Shown here piece by piece: positions 11,846-25,800 of a DNA stretch of 64,000 nt (the first letter of the stretch is position 1; each line of letters opens with the position of its first letter). Below the pieces are notes generated by a model that worked only from the letters and a program-made list of their open reading frames with translations, searched no databases and had not been told where the DNA came from. Made by a program: the position numbers and the translations under genes. Origin of the DNA: Litsea cubeba (Eukaryota; Streptophyta; Magnoliopsida; Laurales; Lauraceae); the NCBI GenBank assembly GCA_012931725.1, contig CM022948.1, positions 15,962,135 through 16,026,134 of the forward strand. Reading direction: 5' to 3'.

Positions 11846-12272
11846 AAGGAAAAAAAAGAGGGCCTGGATGAAAATTTTCTCAATACATAATAGATAAGTA
11901 TCAACTTTCTATGATATGTTCTTGTATTGTTAACCGCATACGGTTAACTTTCTATGATACATAAGTTCCATATATGGACGAAATTGTATATTGATCGCTC
12001 CAGCAGTCAATTGAGTTCCATATGTATAACACTTGCACACACAACATTTACATATGTATCATTTATATATGTAAATTTCAATTTTCTATCACATTTGTAA
12101 TATAAAAATGACCCCTTGTATCTTATTTAACAGCCTAGTTAGCCAAATCCCCTTAAAAAAAAATGAAAAAGGAGTACAATCACTTTTGTACAATTTGAAT
12201 GTAGGGTCCTTTTGTTAAAACCTATTTTGAAACATGTAAAAACTCTAGGGGGCTCTATGTGAAAAGCAACAC

Positions 12273-12280
12273 TATATAAT
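12273..12280 (+). promoter_or_regulatory. RPS4 TATA box
   Basis: The sequence tatataat lies about 94 bp upstream of the RPS4 ATG. A pyrimidine-rich start region (ttttcttcttccctcgg, about 12297-12313) follows it, as is usual for ribosomal protein leaders. AGGGTTAGGG-type telo-boxes lie just downstream in intron 1 (12399-12412 and 12464-12470), a known mark of plant ribosomal protein genes. Confidence 0.55.
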
Positions 12281-12373
12281 GTACCATCTGCCCTAGTTTT
12301 TCTTCTTCCCTCGGCACTCCACATTCATCTCCATCTCTCCGACCGCCGACTGTAGCCTCCACCACTCAACACC

Positions 12374-15300
12374 ATGGTAACTAAAATCTTCTCACTTCTA
12401 GGGTTAGGGTTTTTTAATACTCATCTTCTCTCTCTCTCTCTCAAACTGAAATCTTTTCTTCTCTAGGGTTAAGGTTTTGGGTTTTTGTTTAGTGGACTTT
12501 TTGATCTTTGTCTACATTTCTCCCAATTAAGAAGGCCCTTATCATGAACTTTTCCTCTGATCATTTCCCAAAACCCTAACCTGAACTTTCTTTAATCTAA
12601 TCTAGCTCGAGATTGCAGTTTGCAATCCGGGTGCGTCTGATATCTGGATCTGGATTGTGGGGTTTTGTTCTGATGTGAGGAGAGGACACGAATATGGTGG
12701 AATTAGGGCCTGAATCTAACTGGGTGCATTGGATCATTGACTTCTTGTACTTATTGATTGTTGGGATGTGTTTTCCATATTCTGCCTTTGATGATTTATT
12801 ATCTTGGAGATAGTTGTTGTATGTATACTAAGCGCCCGCGATGTTTGCCTACTTTGTATTGAATCCATGGTGATGGGGTTTTGATCAAAGGAGTATTAAA
12901 GAAATGTGGATAGAAGGGTCTTAGGTGGAGACCCAGATGTGATCATCACTTTCCCTGGATTTTGTTTACTTTGGCGATGGATGGGAGATCATTTCCTATA
13001 GGGTAGAAAAATTCAGTACCAATTAAACAAATGAGCGCTATTGGCCAAACCAAAGAAAAATTATGAAGTGGAACTTTGGGAGTAATTCTTAGTGGTGATG
13101 CCAATCTAAACTCGATCTGTGTTGTCTTTGGTTCAGTTGTTTAATACTATTTCAAGTTTTAATTTATCTTGACTTTTTTTTTTTTTAATGTAGGCTAGTG
13201 GAGTAAAAAAGTAACTGTAGACATGGAAAGGAAATGTATTTATATATTATATATAAGAATTTTTCTGGAGTGATTGATGGTCAATATATAGATGAATTAT
13301 CCAGAGGTTGGACTGTTTTTAAGCTAAAAGCATCCTAACCTATGTAGCTTACATTGAGGCATGCTATTTATTTATTAATGCTGCTATTATTTTCTAACAC
13401 TATTATGTTATATAAATGTATGATTTTTTATAAAATTAATGGGGTTAACAAACAGGTTGGGTTTATGTGCAATGTAACATTGGATTTAATTTTGTTCTTA
13501 TGACTGAAATCTCAGTTAGACCCAAAATGTTTACAAAGGGTTGGGCATTTAAGGCTGTAAGCAGGTTGGATTTGGTTTGCATCCATGTTTTATTAGACCT
13601 GCACTTGATTAACAAACAGTTCTAGCGTATGGACCTAGACGATTCCTGATGGACCCCATTGGACATGGAACTGGACTTAAATCATAATATATTATGTGTG
13701 CATAATCATATACTCTAAATAAATGAAGTGGGGTGTTGGCTGTTGTTGCGTATTTGGTACATGTGATCATGAACATGGTAGGTGTGATTCTTGGATCATG
13801 TTCATTACAATTGTAGTTGGAAGACAATATTTTTGAGAAATGCAATGCTTGAGGTGATTGTTGGGTGGTAATCGGTGCGTGCTGCTGTTCTGATTTTGGA
13901 TCATGTGGGTAGGAAGAGACTAAGTTGGAGAAGGAGATCTTTAGGATGCTCTTGTTATTATTATACCTGTCTTTGACCGCAAAAACAAATGTGGACTTCA
14001 GTCCAAGAATGGTTGGGAACTAGTGATTTAAAAGATCTTGAAAGGAGCTGCCTTTTGCCAATTGTATACACATCAAAAGCTGAGTTTTGTTAATTGGGGC
14101 TGTTTAAGTGCCTTCACCTCAATCTCATTCATCAGACTTGTTTAGATTGGACTGAAAACCTGGTTGCAAAGGACCAAGTAGTTTGCCAAATATAATTAAT
14201 GTACTTAGAGAAAATATCTCAATATTGTGCTCTTTTGCTTGTCCCCCACCCCCACCCTCTTCCCTTTTTTTTATTTTGGTTGGTTAAACTTCTGTTTTGA
14301 TGCAATTTCTGTGCAATTCAGGCAAGAGGACTTAAGAAGCATTTGAAGAGGCTCAATGCCCCGAAGCATTGGATGCTTGACAAGCTTGGTGGTGCATTTG
14401 TGAGTTGAAACTTTGGAGTGAACTCATATGTGGCTTTCCCTATCAGGCAACCCTCCACAATTGTTTGTAATGCTTAAAACCCTTTGCAGGCACCGAAGCC
14501 ATCTTCTGGCCCTCATAAAGCCAGGGAATGCTTGCCTTTGATTCTAATCCTGCGAAACAAGTTGAAGTATGCACTTACCTACCGTGAGGTCATCTCGATT
14601 TTGATGCAACGGCATGTCTTGGTTGATGGAAAGGTTAGGACTGACAAGACATATCCTGCAGGATTCATGGGTACGCATGTCTCTTCATTTCATTTTGTGT
14701 TCTCATTCTGTTTGTCTAAATGGATATTATGCCTTGAGATGAAGAATAGCGGGATTAATAATAATCATCCATCTACTTCTTTGACACTAACATTTCTATT
14801 TGATTGCAAATGCAGATGTTATATCAATTCCAAAAACAAATGAGAACTTCCGTCTCCTTTATGACACTAAGGGTCGCTTCCGGCTCCACTCAATCAGGGA
14901 TGAAGAGGCGAAGGTTTGTTCATTTTATTTGATTTGCATCCATCCCTTCATTACAAGCAATACAAGTACTATATATCATTGAATTTGATACTCCCCAACT
15001 TTTTTGCATTGATGTATGTGTACCTTATAGTTTGAGAAGAGCAGGTGAACAACTGTGACTTATGGATGTATAAATTAGATATGCACCCGCTGCAGTTTAT
15101 CTTTTTATGCTTTAATTAGCCCCCTAAATTCTGTTTTTCTTCTTCTTTTTTTTGCTGAGCGGCCCAGAGGCCAGGATCATGTAAGGAGACCCGCCCCTCG
15201 AGGGATCGATCCCTGGAGGGGTGCTGTGGGAACGGGTGTTGCTATCCACAACAACATCATATTACACCCTAAATTCTGTTATCTAGGTTGCATGGGCCAG

Positions 15301-16436
15301 GCTTCTAAAGAATGTTGCTGTTATTGGCCTACCATGGATGAAAGTCACCCAATAACCTTGTAGATTGGAACATCCCAACCTATGATGCATGGATACTTCA
15401 AAATGGGCAACATATTGTCTCATATTTTATATGATACTTCATTTTTTATGTGTAAAATCCGTGTCCCTGATGTATCCATGTTGTTTCAGGGCATCATAGA
15501 CTATGATGCCCAGATACAGCAGGGACACACCATAGACATGGCGGGGACACGGATTTTACATGTAAAAAGTGAAGTATCGGATACGATACGTTGCCCATTT
15601 TGAAGTATCCGTGCATCAGAGATCATAGATCCTAAACCTTCAATTAGTAACCTTACATCATATGCTTGCGAAGGACTATAGTGTGAATGACTAGGTAGGA
15701 CCATCCTTCTGGGGAGATTCTAGGGATACAAGATAAACAATTTGCATCCCTGAAATGGGCATGAGTTCCTTGTACTCATTGAATTTATAATAAAGTGACT
15801 GGCCACTTGAGTGAACTGTAATCATTTCCTTGTCATGGTGGTTATTGGGACTATCATTCTTGTTGGGGCCCATGGGAGCAATTGTATTTACTGGATTTGA
15901 GCCATGCCTATCTGGAAGTACTATGGGAAAGGATCCTGGATGATTTCTCATATATTCTTTGTTGCAGAATAATGACTTCATTTTTCCCCCTATTTTTGCA
16001 GTTCAAACTCTGCAAGGTCCGATCCGTGCAGTTTGGACAAAAGGGCATTCCCTATCTTAACACCTATGATGGCCGCACCATCCGCTACCCAGACCCCCTT
16101 ATCAAGGCCAACGACACCATCAAGCTTGACCTGGAAACTTACAAGATTGTTGATTTCATCAAGTTTGATGTCGGAAATGTTGTCATGGTGACTGGTGGCA
16201 GGAACAGGGGACGTGTCGGTGTGATCAAGAATAGGGAAAAGCATAAGGGTACCTTTGAGACAATTCATGTTCAGGATTCCACTGGCCATGAGTTTGCTAC
16301 TCGTCTGGGGAATGTCTTCACCATTGGCAAGGGAACGAAGCCCTGGGTCTCTCTTCCTAAAGGCAAAGGTATCAAGCTCACGATCATCGAGGAGGCCAGA
16401 AAACGCCTTGCGGCAGCATCAGCAACAACTGCCTAA
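12374..16436 (+). CDS. RPS4: 40S ribosomal protein S4 (eS4), five coding exons
   Basis: eS4 is a structural, RNA-binding protein of the cytosolic small ribosomal subunit. Coding exons are 12374-12376 (only ATG), 14322-14399, 14490-14670, 14816-14913 and 16002-16436. All introns are GT-AG, phases join cleanly, and the product is 264 aa, normal for plant eS4. Exon 2 begins ARGLKKHLKRLNAPKHWML, the hallmark N-terminus. An S4 RNA-binding region (about residues 42-106), the central RS4e domain and a KOW-type stretch (VVMVTGGRNRGRVGVI, about residues 178-193) follow. The C-terminus is Ala-rich after EEARKRL. The start is fixed by family alignment and the intron directly after ATG. Intron 1 is 1,945 bp and intron 4 (1,088 bp) carries a foldback element. 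No defect is visible and high constitutive expression is expected. Identification is near certain. Confidence 0.97.
15382..15620. mobile_element. Foldback MITE inside RPS4 intron 4
   Basis: About 240 bp with long imperfect terminal inverted repeats. The left end atgcatggatacttcaaaat (15385) matches the complement of the right end near 15616 with few mismatches. Pairing continues inward through the attttacatgtaaaa-like blocks to a loop near 15490-15520. No coding capacity is present. Superfamily is not assigned because the target duplication is unclear. Confidence 0.7.
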
Positions 16437-19400
16437 TCAATTGCACTTTCCTCAGGCCTGTTATAGGATGGTATTGCATTTTGGTTTGTCCTGTTTTCCG
16501 TCTCCTTAGGACCCTTTTTCTTCGATTATATTTTAGTAGTTTGGATGAACACTGCAGTCATAGGGTTTTTTTGATGGTGAGGTCTTGGAACAAGTTAATT
16601 TACTGTTGAAGATTTTGAGGTCTTGGAACAAGTTAATTTACTGTTTAAGATTTTTTTTATTCTGGCTTTTTTAGAAAGCTGTTTAAAAACAACAGGAAAA
16701 TCCCATATCTACACAATTCCTAATCATTGGGTCCTTTTTTTTTTTTGTGTGTGTGTGGGGGGGGGGGGGGGGGGGGGGGGGGGGTTTACTGGTCAGAAGT
16801 ACTGGGTCCCTGGGTATGTGGGTAATACTAAGGTGCCAACACCACTCAGTAACTGAATGTGTTGGCTAGAGCCCTTTATGTAACTGTACACTGGGCCTAT
16901 ACTAAATGCCTAATGTAAAACCATCTTAATGAGGTATATCAGGCGGGTTCATGTCATGGAGGACTCTGGGCAACATGTATCATCACAACCCAAACCCAAC
17001 CCATTTATAAATCAAGCTTTAAATGTTATTGCCAGTCTAGAAGTTATAAGGGCCCACCCAAGCCTTTAATTAAAAAGTAGGGTTTTGGATGGGTTGGGTG
17101 GTAACAAACATTAGTAAGGTTTTGTTGGGTCCGGGTCGGCCAAAAAACAAGAATAGTCTTAAACCAAACGCTAAACCTAAATTACCGGGTTAGATTTAGG
17201 TCAATTTGGCAGGCCAGGTCAAGAATTGGTCTACATTGTGTACGAACTCCGTTGAGGAATAACTGCAATGTAACAGTGGTGTATTTGTAATTAGAGAAGA
17301 TCAGTGAATCCTTTTACTAAAGAAGATTAGTAAATCCTTTTTTTAAAACTTATTGACTAATTTTACTTTGAATCTGATTAATCCTAATTAGTGTTATAAA
17401 TCCTTTATAAATACAAAATCCTTGACTATCACTAAAAAAATCTTCATTAGTTTACCTTCATTTTTAAATTAGGTAAGAAAGAAAAATCTATGAAAGAATT
17501 TCAATGATAAGACCAAATGCACCACATGACATTAAAATATAAAAAACGAAGTTAAAAGTTTCTCAATTACTCATTACATCATCATAAGTGTAAATATTTT
17601 CTACCCTTTTATACTATCAATTTCTTTCATATTTGTTAGAGCCGCCAGCATTGAATTGGGCAGGTATTTATAGCTGATCTTGAGGTGCTGCATCATCTTT
17701 CCTTTCCAAAAAAATCTTAGCAAACTCGAAATCATCCTCTTTGAAATCTTCATTTGCCACCATCTTGAATGCATTATTAAGACAACTATATATACTTTTG
17801 TTTCCCCTCCCAGTACTTGGATGGTTCATTCTTAAACCACGCCTCCCTGTCGTCGCAAATCAGTGAAATACTCTGCAATAAGAGGGAAAAAAAGAAAGAG
17901 AAAATGTAAATTCCATTCTCAATTTTAAAGAGAGCCAAATTTTATGATTTGCATTGATACACCATTTTACCTACTCCACGTATTATCTAATACTTTTCCA
18001 CAAGATCTAAGATCTATGAAGGCTTTGGTTGCAGAAAGGCAGTGCTAACTTGGTCATGGTTCTTCTATGCTGATATAGACAATGTGATTAGCCCATAGGT
18101 GAGTCCTAATGTGATATATTAGTATTGGGTTGGTCTCATGCTTTACTTATTGCTTGTGCTCTAAAACCATTTCCGGACCGGAAATAAGGTGTGATAACTA
18201 AATGATGAAGGCTTCAACTAGCTTACCCTGACATTAGGGCTGTTAATGGGTCAGTTAGAGAACTGTGCGTGACATGTCTAGGCGCCACCCAGAACCAACC
18301 CATTAATTAATCAGGTTGAAAATGTCAACCAAATAGCACAGCCTGGTGATGCAAACCGTCAAATATAGATTGAGTTCAGGTTGGGTTAATGCAATTAGAT
18401 AATATTCACAGAGATCATTCTTCCATCAAATACGTAACCACATCCTGTCCAGTAAGCAAATTAGTAAGAGGCCTTCTATATCTAAAAATCTCATATCCAT
18501 ATGTAAAGCTCTGTGTATGGTAATTCTATAACTCCACAAAAAGATATGTCCAGCAATTTGGGAACATTGAAATAGCAGTCATGGATACGTCTACTTGATG
18601 TACTCTACAAAAGACAGAGGAAAGGGAGACAGTACCTGATGCAGTTGCTTATTTCTCCTCCTTGTCTTCATAATTATCTTTTCCTCACCTTCTTCCTCTC
18701 CTTCTCTACTTGCTCTTCAACTGCTTTTTCGCAAGGGAAAAGGGACAATGTTTCTGTTTTTGCCTGTTGAATCATTTAAGTTGCATGATTTTTTAAGGTA
18801 GTTTTGTCTTTTGAGTTGTATGATTTCTTTGTCTTAGGTAAAAGAGTTTCATCATTTGAGTTGCATGATTTCTTTTTCCTCTTTTTTGGGTAGAAGGGTG
18901 AGCGGTATTGTATACTGGAGAGGAGGAAAAAACCAAATTACTCTTTTACTCCCAAGTCCTAATTACATTTGTGTAGTTGTTTTTTTATTGCATTGTTGTT
19001 GTATGAGTATCATTAGGTTAGCATAAGCCATAGCAACATACAATAAAGAACAATAGATTGTTGGGTTTTAATTATCATCATTAGGCTATCATATGGAGCC
19101 CATTACCCATAAAATTGGTTAGATATAACCTGAGCCTGAATCTTCACAGAAACTGACGTATTGAGCTTGCCTATTGAGAAGTAGAACCCATCAAAATGTA
19201 GGTCCTCTCCTTACAAGGATGTCTCTAATTTTACACAAACATATTTGATCCCACCACAAAATTGAGCAGATGATTATACAGTTTTAGGCATAATTAGTCA
19301 CCAAGACTTACTCCCACAGAAAGTTCTGCCCTTGGACTGCACGGGATTTTCAATCCCCACCGTCCTTAAAAGTAGGAATTAACCTCCTAAATATTGTGAT

Positions 19401-19824
19401 GGGACCAACTTCTATTAGAATAAAACTTGGATTATTCTATAAAAGCAGATTGCGAGGAGATCACTATGAACCCGCGGCACAATGGAACGTGCTCACTATT
19501 GCAAAATTGAGGTTGTTAGTTAAGTCATGGACCAATTAAATAAAAAAAAATACTGTAATGACCAACCTGGCGGACTCGGAAAGGTAAGCCAGTCAACTCT
19601 ACTGGGTTTGCATAATTTTACTACATTCTCTGATTTAAAGCAATTTGAAACATATCAGTTGGCCCGCAATTTTTTTATCTTGAAAATGTGTTACATTTCT
19701 TGCTACCTTCATTCCACAGTTCAGTCCCTTGCATATTTCTGTAAAATCCATTTTGGAAACAAAAAGAAAAAGAAAAAGAAAAAGAAAAAGAAAAAGATTT
19801 TTTTTTGTGTATGATCCTACATAG
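16437..19824. other. RPS4 3' flank and intergenic sequence
   Basis: The interval begins with the RPS4 3' UTR, in which a phrase (gaggtcttggaacaagttaatttactgtt) is repeated at about 16578 and 16616. A run of 28 G follows a TG repeat at 16757-16784. The rest is AT-rich with no recognisable gene. An (AAAAAG)n microsatellite at 19761-19796 ends just downstream of the receptor kinase stop codon. Confidence 0.5.
16757..16784 (+). repeat. Poly-G run (28 G)
   Basis: Uninterrupted G28 after (TG)n. It may be a real slippage tract, able to form a G-quadruplex, or a sequencing or assembly artefact. Confidence 0.9.
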
Positions 19825-22800
19825 TTATCTTGCAGATGGGAGATCGCATTTGCTTGAATGCTCCGAACTTAAAATGTCAAGAGGGTCTAATTGTAATTGT
19901 GAAGTTTGGATTGAGGAACTTGAAAATATCCCTCGTGTGTTTTGGTTCCCTTTCTCAATCTTAATCGCTTCTTGAATTGTCAACACCACTTCTTGCATCT
20001 TTGGCCTTGAAACTCCATGTGGCTCCACACTTTGTAGTGCTACTTCAGCAACTCTCCAAACAGACTCGATTTTGAAATTTTCTGCTAGTGAATGATCTAT
20101 GATGCTCTGTATATTGCCTTTATGAATCAAGGACCTTGCCTGCAAAAAAACGCGAACGTTAGTTCTGCTTTGAATCGTTCTTATTGTTATTATTATTATT
20201 ATTTGATCTTGCAAAATATAGCTATATGAAAGAAATAGTTGGTAAGAGCTGAACACCAACTCCATTACAATAAGAGGCAATGAAAAAGGTTATGAGGGGA
20301 AAAAAAGAGTAGACGACTACAGCAGAGGACTAATTCAATTCCAATTTGATCTAACATTTTAATTCAGAAGTCCAAGGAAACCGAAAATTCAAGTTTCATG
20401 TCACTTGGAAATGACATGATGTCTCAAATATATGGTTTGCATCACATGTATGTGATAATAAAAGATGGTGGAAATTTAGAATAAAAAATGATACATCTAG
20501 AAACCCAGAAAATGGTAAAGGCCTTGATCAACCATATATGTGATTAGGGTGTCAACCAAGGATTAAAGATGCGGCTGAGTGCCGAGTTTGAGAAGACTCA
20601 TACTCGACCCTGAGCGAGTCGGGTCCCATGGGATTCGGACCCTACTCAGCCGAAAAGTGTAAATGCTGAAAACCTGAAAATCCTTTCCCATGATGGCCTG
20701 ACCTGGATCATTGTCATATCCAAGTCTAGTTCTTCATGGCTTTTTAGTCCACAATATGAAAAGCTTAAAAATGGTTGCCAAGACTAAAGAAGGCCTCCAT
20801 GAATATGACAAAACTGAGCTGTAGTACTGTTTTAAGCTAAGAAAACAAGGCTGCATTGAGTTCTTATGTTTGGTTACCAAGAAAATTCTTTCCCGGTTAG
20901 GAGACTTTTGATAATTCTACTAAAATTATGAGTATTCATGAATCAGGAGATTTTTTTCAGCACCTGAAATAGCAAGGAGATTAAAATGGGGCATACCCAA
21001 TGAACAATGTTCCAGTCAATGACATGGTAGTGAAACAGTATCATTCAGTTTGATTTCATCTTATAACAGTAAAGGTTAAAATGGGGGCATACCCAATGAA
21101 CAATGTTCCAGTCAACACCATAATCTTCTGTTGAAACAGGCTTCCTTCCAGAGATTAACTCTAGAAGAACAACACCAAAGCTGTAGACATCACTTTTTTG
21201 GGTCAACTGTTGAGTTGCATAGTATCTGAAAGAAATGTAGTGTGAAAGAGTCATTTGAGTAAATGAGAAAGTCTAAAAATATAAAGAAAAAGAAGAACTT
21301 AGTGTGACATACTCAGGATCAAGATATCCAACTGTTCCTCGAGCAACACTTGATATGTGAGTAAGATTCTCATCATTTTGCCTTGAAAGCCCGAAATCTG
21401 AGACCTTTGCCCTCATATTGATATCTAAGAGAATGTTGCTTGTTTTCACGTCTCGATGGATTATACTTGGGTTGCATCCACTGTGTAAATACTCAAGGCC
21501 TAGAGATACCCCAAAACCTTAACATAGTATATAGTGAACTTGGAAGCATAATTTAAATGGCTTTGCTTGCAGTAAAAACTTTTGAAAACTCCATTTTTTA
21601 CTATAAATCTAGCTCTAGCTCTAGGCTTGAGCTAACATATCAACAGAGGCATCAATACTTTGTAAGTTTATCCTACAATTTGCAACGCACGAAATTTAAA
21701 GCCTTCAGACAAAATTCCAAGATCTCAATTTATAGGAAGCCAGTCTGATGTGTCTGTGCAAGGCCATAAAGCATATAAACTTCTTATTTGAAAAATGGAG
21801 TTTTCAAATGTTTTTAATCCAAACAAACCTTCAAAATGACTAATTTCTCACATCAAACCTTTAGCAGCATCTTCTGCGATTGAGAGACGAGATAGCCAGT
21901 CCAATTGCTTCTGCTTACTAGAATCTGATCAGCAGATCATGTTACAGATCTATAAGGAAATGCTTCCTTCTAAAGTTCCAAATTGACATGTTTATGAAGG
22001 TATTTCATAAGAGTATACCATGTATATGATCCCGTAGAGTCCCATTGTGCATATACTCATAGACCAGAATTCGTTGAGATTCTTCATCACAGATTCCAAT
22101 GAAAGGAACCAAGTTTCTATGATGAATTCTTGATAACAGAGCTACCTGATTTCATGTCATGCTTTTATGTGTCAGTTTGTTCCTTGTTCCATACTAATCA
22201 TAGCAAATAACAGGGGCATCTGCTTGAGCAGTGGCATCCATCAAGGCTTTTAAAAATAATATATGACATATTTTGAGCAATATGTGACATATTTTGAAAA
22301 TCTTACCTGTTGAAATTTGACTAATTTGTTTTCTAGTGTAAAGTTAAAGGAGGAGCCGGATCAGCACAAGAATAACTAGAAATTTATTCTTTAGCAAACA
22401 AAAATAATTATTCTGTATTCTTGGATAATTAAAAATAAGCACTTCCTATTAATATGTTTTTGATATGAGGGGAAACTATGTAGTCTAGGTTCATAGCTCC
22501 TACCTTAGTGCAATTATTTAATGAAAAGCTAGTCTAGACTGCATAATAAGAATCGCTGTGGAAGGGGCTTATTGATCATGGGAATTGAAAGGAATTTATT
22601 TTTCTCTTGTTACTTCTGCAGTCCCCTGTTTGGATGCACATTTAATAAAGCAAAAACCTTCTTCTATGATGAATGAACATGTTTCTACATGAATTACAAA
22701 TGTATCCTATCATAAATTGCTAGTGAAAATTTGCCTCTTCAGAGATTTATCATAGATTCCATCTATCCAAACCACAATTCTCACGACAGATTCAACTGGA

Positions 22801-25800
22801 AAATATGGCTAATCAAGACCACATGTACGGCAAATAAATGGTAAGGGATAAAAGGAAATGAGCATTTCCTTGCTTTGGTTCAATCTCAAAATTCCCAGCC
22901 ATATACAAAACGTCAAGTTTTCTCTAAGGTTTTGTCCGACTTTATTAGTACTAGTGAGATTTGTATGTCAGATGCTGTACTTTTTAAGAACAGATGAGTC
23001 TTAATTTAAGGATTTTCTCTTCATGTAAATAGGTTCTGTTTTAACTTTCTATTTCTAAATCCCAATTCCCATTAAGATGCTTGCAAAAGAAACTACCTCA
23101 TTTTCGAATTGCTTAGTTCCATGATAAGATGCATCAGCCAAGATCTTAACAGCCACTTCTTTTCCATCTTTCAGTTTTCCGTAATAGACATTACCAAAGC
23201 TTCCCTTTCCAATTTTTGTAGAAAAATCTTGGGTAGCTTCCTCTATTTCAGTGAACGTGATATGAACAACATCCAAGCCATCATCAATATACACTGATCC
23301 ACCCCGTATAAGAGAATAGGAAGTTGAAGGCTTGGACATGATGTGCATGGAATTATCTGAAGAGCACAATAAATGGTTAAAGACAAGTGTAAATATGTGG
23401 TGGATGATCTTAAGGCTACAAAGCAGAGGCAAGTGTTGGGAGCACTCACTTTTCTCATTACATTTCCTTTGGGTGGCTTTTCTTCGAAGATATTGTAATA
23501 ACAATAAACTTACAGTGATCAGAACAAAAATTAGAAATGCTCCAATTGAAGTGCCAAGAATGTACTTTATGTTACTCTTGTGATATTCCGTTTGAGTCAA
23601 TTCAGGATTGTCATCATATCTGCAAATGAAATATCATGATTGTGAATTAATTGTATTTGATTTATATTGCCTGGAACCATTTTTGCCGATCCCATATTGA
23701 TAGGATAAGGCTCAGTTCATGATGATGACAATGATTGCTTGAAACAATCTCATTCTTTACACTTGCATCTTTGTTATGACATTAATATCACATATTGGTC
23801 ATCTTATAAAAAAAAATGAAACCTATATATGCAGAATTTTAATTAATACCAGGATAAGTAATCAAATAAGGATATAGCTATATTGATGTGATCAAATTAT
23901 TTTTCTTATTGGAGTATCCTTGTAACATGGTTTTTTTACCAATAACAGTTTGGTGGGATTTATAACATCTGAAAGTTCTACTTTACTATAATAAAGTGCA
24001 TGTAAGAACATTTGTTTGTTTTTTCACAGGTTTATATCCATTTAAAATACTACCGATAACCTGTGTAAATTATGGTTCTGCTTTTGTGCCTGGGCTACTG
24101 TCAGCAGTGAATGCATATCTCCCATTTAAAGTCACTTGATCTCCAATTAAAAAAATTGTTACGTAATTATTAACTAAAAAAAAAATTAAATACAGCTCTT
24201 TAAATTACAATTTTTTGATATAAGTATTTGGCTTGATTTTATACCCATTCATGGCCCTAGATAGATTTTCTATCACTGATGAACATGAGTTGGTGCTCAC
24301 CAATTGTTAGGGGATGCAGTTCTGGTCGTTTTCAGAAGCGAGATCAACTCATGTGGAAGCTGCTGTTATAGGCAATTATGCAGTCCCTTTGGAAAGAAAG
24401 AAAGGAGAAATTCTCAATAGCAAGGGAAGGTGGAAGAGTTGTGTAACACCATCAACAAGAACAAGGTAGGAATTTGGGTGTTGACCAAAGAGGAATTTTC
24501 AGATTATAGTCTAAATAAGCTTTTTCTATTTTTTTTACTTGATGGCTTTCATATGAAAAGAGGTTTTCCAGGAGAAGAAGATGATAAAATTGGAAATCTC
24601 ATTCCCCATGAAAGTCATTGTGGATTGGACCACAAGAAGGAAGCTTGGGCTAGCAGATATCTGTGGTTCTTCTGATGAAAGCAGATGTGCTTAGTGTATT
24701 CTCCTCTTCAGTTGGGGTGAGAGTTCACATTAATGTGAAATTTTGGCAATTAGAGAAGCATTAAGGATCTTGGGAGTTGGGACCCCCATATTTTTGTCAC
24801 CTATTGTGGAAAGTGTTTCCTCAAATGCAATTAGTTGGTTTTAGATAGTCCATAGAAGTTCCACATCATTCTAAATGAGATCAATGAATTGTGCAAGACA
24901 ATGGATGTTGACTTTCATCATACTTATGTGGTGGCGGCTGAGGCTGTAACGAAACAGGATAGAAAAGATATTATGCATTTAGGCCCTATGTGTCTTTTTT
25001 CCCTTTTTTTGTTGTTTTTTTGCCCCGTCTATTTTACTCTGTTGTTATGTCTCCTATATTAATTTAATTTTTCTGTCCATTTAATCTCATTTCATGAAGA
25101 AATTTTACTGTTACAATTTTCAAAAAGGGGATACTATGTCTGAGTGGCCATTCTAAGAAATTTGAAGGATCTGAGTGTGATGAAATCATGAAACACTATT
25201 CCACATTAGATCCTCTGTGCTTATGTATAACAACATATACACCTATACTGATGGCTGATCATACTCACTTGAATACCAACTTTCCAGATAATAATGCTGG
25301 AGGTATCTTCCCACTAAAAGAGTTGTTCTGGACATACCTGCAGCATGACAATTTTACCTTCATTGTGAACCAAACTTTATATCCAACATGGAATGAAATA
25401 TTAAACTAATATTTTTATAAGAATTGAGTCAGTCAAAGAAAATGTATTAGTTGTCAACCCAAAACAGTTAATATGGTAGCAAATAAAAATCTAAATAGCT
25501 TACAACTCTTGTAAGTTTGGCAAATCACCCAGGTAATAGGGTAACTGGCCTGTAAGTCTATTGTTTTCTAGATGCCTGCATATGAAAGGAAACCAAAATA
25601 ATTAGAAGATAAACACATCTTTGCATTTTCGAACTAACAATTCTGAAATCTAGGCATAAGCATGAACTTACACAACAGTCAAATCAATGAGATTGCTCAT
25701 ATCTGGGATGCGTCCAGTCAAGGAGTTACCATCCAACCACCTAAGGAATCAAAATCAGTACACAAGCTACCATTTTATCTTTCAGGTCATAAATTAGCTG

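Noticed and set aside
15160..15260. Possible SINE or tRNA-like piece in RPS4 intron 4 (ggatcgatccctgg)
   Set aside because: The B-box-like word is part of a local palindrome; no A box at the right distance.
16623..16856. Frame with a run of Gly
   Set aside because: Translation of the G28 tract.
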